Assembly (NCBI GenBank): GCA_026671195.1
Contig: JAPOHD010000027.1
Span: forward strand, 372,001-436,000
Length of the DNA stretch: 64,000 nucleotides
Origin: Draconibacterium aestuarii
GTDB taxonomy: Bacteria > Bacteroidota > Bacteroidia > Bacteroidales > Prolixibacteraceae
Direction: 5' to 3'
Shown here: positions 26,180 through 35,252 of the stretch, one piece after another
How the letters are laid out: every line of letters starts with the position of its first letter
Position numbering within the stretch: position 1 is the first letter of the stretch
The notes under the pieces: model-generated
What the model was told of the DNA's origin: nothing
The model's input: only the letters and a program-made list of their open reading frames with translations
Databases searched by the model: none
Translations under genes and position numbers: made by a program

Positions 26180-27589
26180 CTAATCTTTCATGGCAGCCTT
26201 CATGCCTTCTGTTGTAGTGTAGTATTTTACAATCATATTCGGAACTTCCCACTCAGGTAGTTTACCGTCGATTAAGTACTGTAGGTATTTTTCGGTAACC
26301 TGTCCGAAATGTGCTTCGTGACCCACGCTGTATTTGTCAGGGATAGTTAAAGTCCATTTTTTGTCGCTAATTTTTTCAAGCGCAATACCCGGATAGTTGG
26401 CAGTTAAACCTTCAACAGCATTGTAAAGGCTTCCGGCAAATTCTTTTACATCACCTGCAGTAGATTCGATGTAAAGTTTTGGTTTGTATCCTTCTTTTTC
26501 TCCTTGCTCAATAACCAGGTTACATTTTTCGCCCCGCATAATTGAATAGTGTGTATCGGCAGCGCCTTCAGGTGCCTGGAAATTCCAGATTACCGATGCT
26601 TTGGCATAAATACCTTTTAGTTTGAAGTTAATTTCGCCATTGCTGTACACTTTTAGTACGTCACCATCAACATCTTTTTTCAGGTATTCAGGATATTCAT
26701 CAAGATAAGTTACCTTTTTGAACATTTCGGGAGTTAAATCAGTAGTCCAACGCCTGGCCGAAACAATTTCAACATCGCTTTTTGAAAGAATTACCTCAGG
26801 AAAAGCCTCCCACTGAATTAAGTCAACCAGGTGTGTGTTTACATCTACAATTCCTTCGCCTTGTTGAGCAGTGTCGAAAAACCACGCCGGACGTTTTAAT
26901 GCTTTCCCCGAAACGTATTTAAAAAAGTGGTGTACACTTTCTTTGGTAATGGCCGGTTCTTCTTCAGATCCCACAAGCAGTTTCCCAAACACTTCAGGAA
27001 GTTGCGATAGCTCGCGTTGAAGCATAGTTGTAATTTCGTGACGTTCGGTCATAATATCGTAGAGCAAAACTCCTTTTTCGTCGGCCAGCTGAAACGCTTT
27101 TTCCAACATCGGAAATTCATCGGGTGTAATTACCATTGGTTTATCGGCCAAAACATTAATTCCGGCATCAATGGTTTTGTAAATGTAATCCGTTTTTTTC
27201 GCGTTATTCCCGGCGGTCATCATTACATTCCCGGGTTTTTCCGAAATCATTTTTTCAAAAAAGTCATCGCCTTTGTACACTTTTTCTTCCCACGAAGTTG
27301 GGTTCTCAGCACGCGTGTTAAATCCCTCAATACGTTTCAGATGATCCACCACATCTTCGCCATCGGGTGCAAATACATAAACCACCGGATCAACCTGTTC
27401 GTACATCGATTTTTGCACTAATGCGGCATGGAAGTGTCCCGGGTCGAGGGTCATAATTTTTACTTCGCCTTTGGTACCGGTAAACATTGCTTTAGTTTCT
27501 TTTTGAGTTTCAGTTGATTTTTGGCTTCCTCCTGTACATGCCGAAAGCATGATTACAAGGGCAAAAACCAGCATTGATAAATTCTTCAT
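26180..27589 (-). CDS. Gfo/Idh/MocA-like putative oxidoreductase, lipoprotein
   Basis: A 469-residue exported protein with lipobox VIMLSAC and a Gfo/Idh/MocA fold. Visible parts are MTLDPGHFHAALVQKSMYEQ, the GNNAKKTDYI segment, VLADKPMVIT (with the conserved Lys-Pro) and a C-terminal region of the type found in Bacteroidota putative oxidoreductases. The usual GxGxxG dinucleotide loop is replaced by GHFHA, so cofactor binding is altered or differs. Such proteins lie in polysaccharide loci, some in the 3-keto-glycoside pathway; that role here is inference. It is separated by about 100 bp from the plug-only gene upstream on the same strand. Confidence 0.75.
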   Translation of the reverse strand: MKNLSMLVFALVIMLSACTGGSQKSTETQKETKAMFTGTKGEVKIMTLDPGHFHAALVQKSMYEQVDPVVYVFAPDGEDVVDHLKRIEGFNTRAENPTSWEEKVYKGDDFFEKMISEKPGNVMMTAGNNAKKTDYIYKTIDAGINVLADKPMVITPDEFPMLEKAFQLADEKGVLLYDIMTERHEITTMLQRELSQLPEVFGKLLVGSEEEPAITKESVHHFFKYVSGKALKRPAWFFDTAQQGEGIVDVNTHLVDLIQWEAFPEVILSKSDVEIVSARRWTTDLTPEMFKKVTYLDEYPEYLKKDVDGDVLKVYSNGEINFKLKGIYAKASVIWNFQAPEGAADTHYSIMRGEKCNLVIEQGEKEGYKPKLYIESTAGDVKEFAGSLYNAVEGLTANYPGIALEKISDKKWTLTIPDKYSVGHEAHFGQVTEKYLQYLIDGKLPEWEVPNMIVKYYTTTEGMKAAMKD

Positions 27590-27697
27590 ATTTAGTTGAT
27601 TTTAAAAATTCCCGTTAACGTTCACGCAAAATTATAATTTTATTTGAATACGTCTATAATTATGTCAGGTGATATTTATTGTTAATGCAGGCAAAAG

Positions 27698-28405
27698 TTA
27701 CTTCCTGCCTTTTTTTGTGGTAATAATTACAACGCCGTTGGCACCGCGTGAACCATAAACCGAGGAAGAGCCATCTTTTAAAACATCAATTGATTGGACA
27801 TCGTGAGGCGACATATTTATCAAATCGTTGTAATTTGTGATCGCACCATCAATAACAACAAGTGCAGCATCTCCCTGCGAACCATAAAATGTTGATGCAC
27901 CTCTGATTATAATTGTGCCATTTTGAACTGAAACTCCGGGGAATTGTCCTTGAATAGCATCGAGAATATTATCATAGTTTGCAAAGTCGATGTCGTTGTT
28001 ATTGGCGTGAGAAACTGCATAAAGTAAGTCTTTGGAATTTGAATAACCATATCCTACATTTACATAACGTTCGGCCCGGTCAAGATTCGTTTCACCTCTT
28101 TTTAAGTCGAGATTAACCAAAATCATCCGAATATGTTCTTCAATTTTTACTCTTTTGGGAAAGAAACCATCCGCTTCAACCAAAATTCTATCCTTTGGAT
28201 TACAAAACGTTTGAAATCGGCCAAGGGTATCTGTTTGTACACTTTCCCCTGTGCTTTTAACCTGAATATTAACACCAATAAGTGGAATACTATCAAAAGT
28301 GGTTATTTTCCCAACAAGTGTTTTTTCTTGTGCCGAAATGAAGGATACAGAAAGAAATAGAACAAAAAACAAAACGGATTTAAAGTCAATTTTTAGTTTC
28401 ATCAT
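27698..28405 (-). CDS. Plug-only TonB-dependent receptor-like protein
   Basis: A 235-residue exported protein made of a signal peptide (cleavage near SFISAQ), a CarboxypepD_reg-like beta-sandwich (about residues 27-95) and a TonB-receptor plug (about 140-235). The plug has ILDAIQGQFPGVSVQNGT, IIIRGAS, VVIDGAITNYNDL, IDVLKDGSSSVYGSRGANG and ends VVIITTKKGRK, exactly where a SusC would enter its 22-strand barrel. The gene stops there and no barrel sequence follows downstream, so it is either a SusC remnant cut cleanly at the plug-barrel boundary or a genuine plug-only protein. The frame is intact with normal codon use, which favours function. SusC/SusD lie upstream but are terminated at 28550. 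Confidence 0.8.
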   Translation of the reverse strand: MMKLKIDFKSVLFFVLFLSVSFISAQEKTLVGKITTFDSIPLIGVNIQVKSTGESVQTDTLGRFQTFCNPKDRILVEADGFFPKRVKIEEHIRMILVNLDLKRGETNLDRAERYVNVGYGYSNSKDLLYAVSHANNNDIDFANYDNILDAIQGQFPGVSVQNGTIIIRGASTFYGSQGDAALVVIDGAITNYNDLINMSPHDVQSIDVLKDGSSSVYGSRGANGVVIITTKKGRK

Positions 28406-28549
28406 TACTTTTTTTGGGGTTTACGATCATCTATCCCTACTTTCATTTCTTCGTAAAATTAGTTTGTTTTTGTTACATAATAAGCAGTTTGTCAGTTAAT
28501 TGTAAGTTTCTGTTGATTTTTAATGTATTCTGTAGTTAAAATATTGAAT

Positions 28550-28581
28550 AAGCGCCATCCGTTTATCAACGAATGGCGCTT
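28550..28581 (-). terminator. Terminator of the SusC/SusD operon
   Basis: A hairpin with 9-bp outer arms (28550-28558 with 28573-28581), one mismatch, four further pairs and a 4-nt loop, 66 bp past the SusD stop on the minus strand. Confidence 0.7.
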
Positions 28582-28647
28582 TCAAATCAAACCTAACTAA
28601 ACTTTTACATTACTGGGAATGTAAAACTATTTCTATAAAAAACGCAT

Positions 28648-30549
28648 CTATTCAGTCGCGTTTGGATCAACAATTGTTCCTTCTCCTTCACCGTCTTGCC
28701 AATATACCGGTTCGCGGTAAACTTCTTCACCAGGATATCCTTTATTCTGGTTGATTACTCCCTTGGTATTGGAGTTGATTGCCGGTGCAGGTATTGGCCA
28801 AAGTGCAATCCAGGGAGCTGCACGGTAGGTATAGTGAGGTGCAACCACATTGTCGCGGTAAAATGAATTTTTCTCAATAACACGATCGTACCAGAAATTG
28901 TCTTCAGAGAAATTGCTCATGCTGTACGTTTTCCCGTTATAACAGGGTTTTCCACTTTCAGCCAGCATAAATGCCATTCGTGTAATTTCTGTTTTTCGTG
29001 GTTCTTCGTAGAATAACTCACGGGCACGTTCGTCGAGGATGGTACCTAAGTTAATTTCAGAGGCAGGATACGGAGCAGCATTTGCACGGGTACGTACCGC
29101 ATTTAAATCATCAGCTGCCATTTGTGTTTGTCCTTTCCAGAAATAAGCTTCAGCACGTAATAAGTAGGTTTCGGCTAAACGGTATGCATACCAGTCGCCA
29201 TTACCTCCGTCAGGAGTATTGTCGGTTGGATCGGGTACATACAATTTGTAGTGCGGCCATCCAAACCACGAACGAATTGTATCGGTACAGAGGATTCCAC
29301 CAGCATCGGTATATAACTGAAGGTTTTTCCCATAGTAGTCATCGTTCTTATTTTTTAAATCCGGATTGTTATAGACCATGTCTTCCATATCCATCCAGTT
29401 TCCTTCGGCATGTCGGTAGTCGTTCGGGTCATCCCAGTTAGTAGTATGACTATAAGGCGACTGACGACAACGACCAATACCACGACCATATGTTGTTACC
29501 ATATCAATTTCAACCTCCTTGCCACTAACTTTACTCCCCAGCGGTTTGTCAGACATTCCGTTGTTGCCATTAGGTGTTTTAATGTTTTTGGGCCAGAATG
29601 GAACACATTGGCGCATCGTTGAAATACGCTCACTTGCATCGTCTTCGGTTAATTCTTCGCGCGAAGTAAATAAGTAAATCCTTTCGCGGTTTTCCGACAA
29701 AGCTTTGTTCGGTACCTGGTGTAAGTCCCAGGTAATGTTTTTGGTTGGGTCATCTTTGTCAATTCCAAAACGATCGGTCATTAGATGGTGGTAGCCATCG
29801 TTAATAATGGCACTGGCCGAAGCAATCGCATCGTCGTATTCGTGTAAAGCCAGGTTCACTTTGGTAAGCAGGTGATTACAGGCTGCTTTATTGATATCAC
29901 CTACAGAAACGCCTTCTGATTCAGGTTTGACCCACATTGCTGCAAATTCCAAATCCTTTTTCATTTTACGCAAAATACTTTCGCGTGTACAGGAATAGAA
30001 GTCAAGTTTTGGTGCAGTAATTTCTTCTAAAAGAAGAGGTACATCGCCAAACTGCTGCGTTAAACGGTAATAAACACGGGCGCGGTGGAAATAAGCTTTT
30101 CCCAGAATATTATTACGGTCGGCATCGCTTTTCCAGTTGGCTACATCAATACGCGAAACCACAGTGTTGGCATATTTGATCCGGTAATAACCTTCCTGCC
30201 AATACCAGCCAATACGGTTGTAGTTGGTATTGTTTAAATTGGCATCGGGTAAAATCTGTGCCGGTAAGTCCATTGCCGGTCCCGATTTATCCGTTGTTCC
30301 TTCAACGGCAACATCCGAAAAAATATTCTCCGTAATCATTGGGTTACCATCTCCGTAAAATTCATGACGGGCATTACGTAAGCAGGCAACCAATGCAGCA
30401 TCCAATCCTTCTTCATTCACAAAGGTACTACTTGGCTCATAAAACGATAATGGTTTAGGTTCAAGAAAATCTTCTGAACAACTGGTCCACATTAAAACCA
30501 TTACCAGGGTAACAATTGAAATTATTTTATTCTTTTTCATAATCTTCAT
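28648..30549 (-). CDS. RagB/SusD family nutrient-binding lipoprotein
   Basis: The surface glycan-binding partner of the SusC transporter. It has a lipobox (MWTSC), then SEDFLEPKPLSFYEPSSTF typical of the SusD N-terminus, tetratricopeptide-like helices (ILGKAYFHRARVYYRLTQQF is the classic AYFxRAxxYY motif) and the C-terminal YRLAETYLLRAEAYFWKGQ and ARELFYEEPRKTEITRM motifs. Its 633 residues are on the long side. Start at 30549 or, 9 bp inside, at 30540. It follows SusC by 3-12 bp, so the two are co-transcribed. The ligand cannot be read from sequence. Confidence 0.93.
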   Translation of the reverse strand: MKIMKKNKIISIVTLVMVLMWTSCSEDFLEPKPLSFYEPSSTFVNEEGLDAALVACLRNARHEFYGDGNPMITENIFSDVAVEGTTDKSGPAMDLPAQILPDANLNNTNYNRIGWYWQEGYYRIKYANTVVSRIDVANWKSDADRNNILGKAYFHRARVYYRLTQQFGDVPLLLEEITAPKLDFYSCTRESILRKMKKDLEFAAMWVKPESEGVSVGDINKAACNHLLTKVNLALHEYDDAIASASAIINDGYHHLMTDRFGIDKDDPTKNITWDLHQVPNKALSENRERIYLFTSREELTEDDASERISTMRQCVPFWPKNIKTPNGNNGMSDKPLGSKVSGKEVEIDMVTTYGRGIGRCRQSPYSHTTNWDDPNDYRHAEGNWMDMEDMVYNNPDLKNKNDDYYGKNLQLYTDAGGILCTDTIRSWFGWPHYKLYVPDPTDNTPDGGNGDWYAYRLAETYLLRAEAYFWKGQTQMAADDLNAVRTRANAAPYPASEINLGTILDERARELFYEEPRKTEITRMAFMLAESGKPCYNGKTYSMSNFSEDNFWYDRVIEKNSFYRDNVVAPHYTYRAAPWIALWPIPAPAINSNTKGVINQNKGYPGEEVYREPVYWQDGEGEGTIVDPNATE

Positions 30550-30552
30550 CTT

Positions 30553-33500
30553 TTAAAGTGTAAGGTTCAGTTTAAGCGAATAAGTTGATGGAGTATAACC
30601 CCATGTAGAGTTTCTTTCCGGATCCATCCACGACCATGTAGTAAATACATATGGATTTGATGCTACAAACGATATTCTGCATCGGTCAACCTGAATGCGT
30701 TCCAACAGACTTTTCGGTACATTGTAAGTTAATGAAACATTATCAATTCTTAAGAAAGAATTGTTTTCGTATACATTAAAACCCGATTCGTAACTCTCAA
30801 CACTTGCCCACTTGTTATTGGGATTATCAGGTGTCCAGTAAGGAACATCGAAAGAAGAACCCCTGTCGTAAAATACGTCGTTATTACGTAAATGGTTATT
30901 GGCTGTTTTAAAACCGGTATACGCATACATTTTTATCGATGCTTCCCAGTTTTTCCAACTGAAATCATTTCTCAGGTTCCAGCGCCACGGTGGTTTTGAA
31001 TAGCCTTGGAAGACCTTATCATCGTTGGTATAATATCCATCCGGTGCATCAGGAATGCCATCCCCATCAGTATCTTCTGTTAATTGATCCATAATTTTAT
31101 AATCACCTGGTTTACGTGAGTATTTGGCTGCTTCCTCAACCTCGTCTAATTGCCAGATCCCATCGGTTTGGTAGTTCCATATTTCATCCAAAGCATGGCC
31201 AATAAACCAACCGTTAGTCGGATCATCCAATTCAACACCTTCTTCATCGTAATCGCCATAAAGGCTAACAATTTCATTCCGGTTAAATGCTACAGCAAAA
31301 TTGGTTGACCATTCGAAATCGTTTTTCTGCATATTAATTGAAGTTAATGACAGCTCGAATCCGCGGTTATTAATTTGACCTAAGTTTGAGAATACGCTGT
31401 TGTATCCTGTAATTGTAGGTAATTTACGAGGGATAAGCAAGTCAGTAGTTTCCATTAAGTAACCTTCCAGGTTTCCACGTAGTCGGCCATTAAAAGTAGA
31501 GAAGTCGACACCAACGTTATAAGCGGATGTTCTTTCCCATTTCAGCTCTTTGTTCTCCATACGGTTGGAATACAGTTGCGAGACATAGTGTGCAGTACCA
31601 GCGGTTTGCAGCACATATTTTCCGGTGGCCAGTTGCGACATCGCATCGTAGGTACCCACGCCTCGGTTACCATTGTCGCCATACGAAACACGCAGTTTCA
31701 ACATGTCCATCCAGGAAACATTAAAGAAATCTTCTTCACTGATAGTCCACGCTGCTGCCGCTGAGCCAAAATTCGCACGCGGATTGGCTTGTCCAAAGGC
31801 GGAATAACCATCGCGGCGCCATGCACCGGTAAAATGGTAACGTCCTTTATAGATGTAATTCATCCGGGCCATAAGGGCATCGGCAGTACTGTAAGTGTCG
31901 TCACTTGATATTTCAATATCTTCGGTAGCAGCTTGCATGCGGTGATACCCTAAGATGTCGCTAGGCTGAAATTGCCTTCTTTCCATGTAACTTTTCCAGT
32001 ACTGGTTTTTCTCAGCATTTTGCAGGAAGGTAAAATCGAAGGAGTGCTCGCCATAGGATTTATTCCATTTTAAAATATTATTCAATTGCCACTCGAAGCG
32101 TTTTTGGTGCTGACGCAATGCTACACCTCCTTCCTTTCCCCAGTCGGGATGCGCTGATGATTGGTGACGGTAGTATTCGTCCCAGGAGAAACGAGGAATA
32201 AACTCAGAAGTGAAGCTAAATCCATACGGCAGGGTTAACTGCGCATACAGTTTACTGTAAAGGTTCGTGAAAGTACGTAGTCTGTCGCGATATTCAAGCT
32301 CCAGCCAAGGGTTACGTGATGCTGAAATGTTACCTGTCGGTGCATATTCCAATACATCGGTAAAATTTCCATCGGCATCTCTTTCGTACATTTGCGAGTA
32401 AGGTGTAACGCGTCCCCAGTTATCACTTGAAACTTCATTGCTTTCGTCGCGAATGGAGAATTGTGTATTGGTTCCCACTTTTAACCAGTCGGTAACTTTT
32501 GCCTCGAGGTTCATACGCGAACGATACGATTCAAATTTTTCGTTATAGCGGATACCTTCGTTGTTGGTATATCCCAACGACCAGTAGTAACTTACGTTTT
32601 CAGTTGCACCGCTTAAACTTAAACTATAATCCTGGCGCAATCCGGTTTGGTACATAATGTCTTTCCAGTTTTCCTGGTGGCCACTTTTATAATTGGCAAT
32701 TTCCAGTGGATAAAAACCTAAACGGTTCAACCAAATCTGGTCTAAATCGTCAACGGAACCCGATCCATCATATTCTTTCCAGGTTTGTAAATCAACACCG
32801 GCTTCATCTGGATTTCTGTAGTATCCAGGTTTGTCAATTTGGTGTCTTTCTTTGTTCTCGAAACCTGCAATACGCCAGTCGATAAATTCTTCGCCACTCA
32901 TCCAGTCTAATGCAGTGTGTGCAATTACTGCAACACCCACACTGGCACTTGCATTAATGGTAGGTTTCCCTTTTTTTCCTTTTTTAGTAGTAATGATGAT
33001 AACACCATTCGAAGCCCGCGATCCGTAAATCGCAGCAGATGATGCATCCTTAAGGATATCAAATGCCTGAATGTCGTTCGGGTTGATATCGGCAAGGTCG
33101 CCGTTGTAAATCATTCCATCAACAACAATCAATGGGGCGTTGGCTCTTTTCTGGTCATCGTTATCGGAACGCACAGAAGTCTCACCACGTACCAGCATAT
33201 CGCTGGCACTGCTCACACCTTTAGCACTGCTGCTAAAGTTAACGTTTAAGCCGGGCACTGCACCACGTAATACATCGGTCATATTGGCGGTAGCTTCTTT
33301 TTCAAGGCTTTCGGCATTTACCTGGGTAACCGCACCGGTAAGGTCTTTCTTTTTAACTGTACCATAACCAATGGCCACAACCTCTTCCAATCCAATAACA
33401 TCGGGTTCCATGGTTACATTAAACGTTGTTTGATCACCAATCTCAACTTCCTGGGTTTTCATTCCGATAAAGGAGAATAGAAGAACTTTGGCATTGTCTG

Positions 33501-33687
33501 GTACCGTGAAGGTAAATTTACCATCGATGTTGGTTACTGTACCCGTAACCGTTTCTTTTAGAATAACAGTTACACCGGGCATGGGAGCTCCATCGTTGCC
33601 GGTTACTGTTCCGCTAAGCGTTTTTTGTGCCATAGCACTACCAATAGTAGTCACAAGCACTACAATAAGCAATAGTAGTTTTCGCAT
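30553..33687 (-). CDS. SusC/RagA family TonB-linked outer membrane protein
   Basis: A complete 1044-residue SusC-type TonB-dependent transporter that imports oligosaccharides with its SusD lid. It has a signal peptide, a CarboxypepD_reg domain (LSGTVTGNDGAPMPGVTVIL, about 22-100), a plug (GYGTVKKKDLTGAVTQV to SNGVIIITTKKGKKGKP, about 108-235) and a barrel ending YTPSTYSLKLNLTL. No sigma/anti-sigma pair flanks it, and it lacks the N-terminal STN domain used for that signalling, so control is probably by another regulator. The long 527-bp region upstream holds its likely promoter. Confidence 0.95.
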   Translation of the reverse strand: MRKLLLLIVVLVTTIGSAMAQKTLSGTVTGNDGAPMPGVTVILKETVTGTVTNIDGKFTFTVPDNAKVLLFSFIGMKTQEVEIGDQTTFNVTMEPDVIGLEEVVAIGYGTVKKKDLTGAVTQVNAESLEKEATANMTDVLRGAVPGLNVNFSSSAKGVSSASDMLVRGETSVRSDNDDQKRANAPLIVVDGMIYNGDLADINPNDIQAFDILKDASSAAIYGSRASNGVIIITTKKGKKGKPTINASASVGVAVIAHTALDWMSGEEFIDWRIAGFENKERHQIDKPGYYRNPDEAGVDLQTWKEYDGSGSVDDLDQIWLNRLGFYPLEIANYKSGHQENWKDIMYQTGLRQDYSLSLSGATENVSYYWSLGYTNNEGIRYNEKFESYRSRMNLEAKVTDWLKVGTNTQFSIRDESNEVSSDNWGRVTPYSQMYERDADGNFTDVLEYAPTGNISASRNPWLELEYRDRLRTFTNLYSKLYAQLTLPYGFSFTSEFIPRFSWDEYYRHQSSAHPDWGKEGGVALRQHQKRFEWQLNNILKWNKSYGEHSFDFTFLQNAEKNQYWKSYMERRQFQPSDILGYHRMQAATEDIEISSDDTYSTADALMARMNYIYKGRYHFTGAWRRDGYSAFGQANPRANFGSAAAAWTISEEDFFNVSWMDMLKLRVSYGDNGNRGVGTYDAMSQLATGKYVLQTAGTAHYVSQLYSNRMENKELKWERTSAYNVGVDFSTFNGRLRGNLEGYLMETTDLLIPRKLPTITGYNSVFSNLGQINNRGFELSLTSINMQKNDFEWSTNFAVAFNRNEIVSLYGDYDEEGVELDDPTNGWFIGHALDEIWNYQTDGIWQLDEVEEAAKYSRKPGDYKIMDQLTEDTDGDGIPDAPDGYYTNDDKVFQGYSKPPWRWNLRNDFSWKNWEASIKMYAYTGFKTANNHLRNNDVFYDRGSSFDVPYWTPDNPNNKWASVESYESGFNVYENNSFLRIDNVSLTYNVPKSLLERIQVDRCRISFVASNPYVFTTWSWMDPERNSTWGYTPSTYSLKLNLTL

Positions 33688-34214
33688 AAAATTTTGATTT
33701 TATAGGTTTATTAAAATGTAGAAATTAATTCCAGTGTATAGAATTGAGGCGAAACAGGTTGTCTGTTTCGCAATTGTTAAGAATAGTTATAGAATGCTAT
33801 GTCTTAAGGTAATGAAGATGTTTTTTCATAAGTTTGAATTGTTTAGTTAAAGTACGATTTGATTAAGCAAATTATAAGGGAGAAATGTTGCAGCATTTCT
33901 CCTTTTCTAGTTAGTTATATAGTTTCTTGAAATTCTTTATTGAATATAAACATATTAGGATTTGTTCTTCTCATATAAAAATAATCAGGTTTTGTTTATA
34001 GTCTAATGTTTGTCTCAAAGTTAAGTTTGAAAACGTTTTGATGCTAGTATTTTATTTGCAAAAGCTGATATGAAATTTGCGAGATCATGTGCTTTTTATT
34101 GCAAAGTATCATAAAATTGATAAACATCGTTTGCGTTAACGAACCCTAATATTTTTATTAACCTATGGATACTGTCCACATTTTCCAATTCTGATTATTT
34201 TGCGAAAGTTGTCA
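33688..34214. other. Regulatory intergenic region upstream of SusC
   Basis: A 527-bp AT-rich region with no gene. It contains, read on the minus strand, a TAnnTTTG element and next to it a short palindrome (separate entry). No leader peptide or named riboswitch was found. Confidence 0.5.
34016..34039 (-). promoter_or_regulatory. Putative SusC promoter with overlapping palindrome
   Basis: On the minus strand TAACTTTG (34016-34023) matches the Bacteroidota -7 box. Just upstream, in the -33/-7 spacer, lies AAAACGTTTT (34030-34039), part of TGAAAACGTTTTGA, a near-palindrome like LacI-family operators. No TTG sits at the right -33 distance. A regulator binding here would block the promoter; this is inference. 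Confidence 0.35.
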
Positions 34215-35129
34215 TTATTGTTTTATTGGCGAATCGTCACATTTTAAATCACCTAATACATATTGAGCTCCATCCAAATAGAACTTCAGCAAACGTGCAT
34301 CCTCGAAACTTTGTGCATTGTGCGATGGCGACACATAAAATACCCGGCCCTTTCCATGTTTTTTTATCCAGGCTACATAGCGGATATTTTCTTCAATAGG
34401 TTTTCTTTTTCCTTCAAGTTTGTCGGTATCCATGTATAACAGTGGTTTGAAGTTCTTTTGTTCGTATGCTTTATTAAAAAGATAAGGTTCATCGATATGT
34501 ACAAATGGTTTTCCTTCAAAAGCTTTTGCTAAAGGATGACCAGCTTCGCATAACTCAAGCGTAACTTCCTGTTGTTTTGGGTGATAGTCGAAACTTCCAC
34601 CCACCATTTCGCTAAATGGCATCGAGTTGTTTTGCATTACAATGGCCCCATGTGTAACCATTAATCCACCACCTTTTTTTACGTAATCAATGAGATTGGC
34701 TTCCAATTCAGCGGCTTTTGTTTTCTTCTCTTCTTCGCCCATGCTGGTGTCTATGTCCAGACAATCGAGAATTAAATCACGACGCGGACCAATGGAACAG
34801 GCGCTGTTCAGCACAACTGCATCGTAGTTTTGCAGGTTACTTTTTTCAAAACAAAAAACATCTTTGGTTATTCTAACTTCGTAAGCACCGGTTTTTTGCC
34901 CCAATACTTTAATAACCTGGCTGGTATGTGGAATAACCCAGTGGTCGAAACCGGTAAACCGGTCGAATAGTAATATTTTTCTTGTTTTTTGAGGTTGTAT
35001 TTCTGCTTTATCCGGAGCAATTTTCTCAATTTTCTGTACCCATTCGGGTGAGCATTTAAACTCTTTTATTTGGGCGTTTACTGTAATAACTGTAATCAGT
35101 AATACAGCTGCCAATAGTATTCTAGTCAT
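34215..35129 (-). CDS. ThuA-domain protein, secreted
   Basis: A 304-residue ThuA-like (class I glutamine-amidotransferase fold) protein with a signal peptide (LLITVITVNAQ). Typical parts are KILLFDRFTGFDHWVIPHT, NYDAVVLNSACSIGP, YVKKGGGLMVTHGAIV, VGGSFDYHPKQQEV and GRVFYVSPSHNAQSFED, which match the trehalose-utilisation ThuA family. ThuA relatives take part in 3-keto-disaccharide metabolism in rhizobia. It is the last gene of a four-gene operon, after a 123-bp gap that holds a hairpin. The periplasmic location is predicted from the signal. Confidence 0.85.
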   Translation of the reverse strand: MTRILLAAVLLITVITVNAQIKEFKCSPEWVQKIEKIAPDKAEIQPQKTRKILLFDRFTGFDHWVIPHTSQVIKVLGQKTGAYEVRITKDVFCFEKSNLQNYDAVVLNSACSIGPRRDLILDCLDIDTSMGEEEKKTKAAELEANLIDYVKKGGGLMVTHGAIVMQNNSMPFSEMVGGSFDYHPKQQEVTLELCEAGHPLAKAFEGKPFVHIDEPYLFNKAYEQKNFKPLLYMDTDKLEGKRKPIEENIRYVAWIKKHGKGRVFYVSPSHNAQSFEDARLLKFYLDGAQYVLGDLKCDDSPIKQ

Positions 35130-35177
35130 TTTGTTTCTGAAATTTAAGGGCCAAAGCCCACATTTAAATTATATGTT

Positions 35178-35203
35178 TTCCCCCGGGTTTAAGCCCGGGG
35201 GAA
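35178..35203. repeat. Perfect GC-rich hairpin inside the operon
   Basis: Arms TTCCCCCGGG (35178-35187) and CCCGGGGGAA (35194-35203) with loop TTTAAG, in the gap between the Gfo/Idh/MocA and ThuA genes. It may lower downstream expression or protect the upstream message. A related CCCGGGCTTAAG stretch lies near 52184. Confidence 0.6.
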
Positions 35204-35252
35204 GATATTTTGTTTTAACAGAGGACTTTAATCCTGATGGATTTGCTTTAAG

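Noticed and set aside
33688-34214. Riboswitch or leader peptide upstream of SusC
   Set aside because: I found no conserved riboswitch-like pairing and no amino-acid-rich short ORF with a hairpin.
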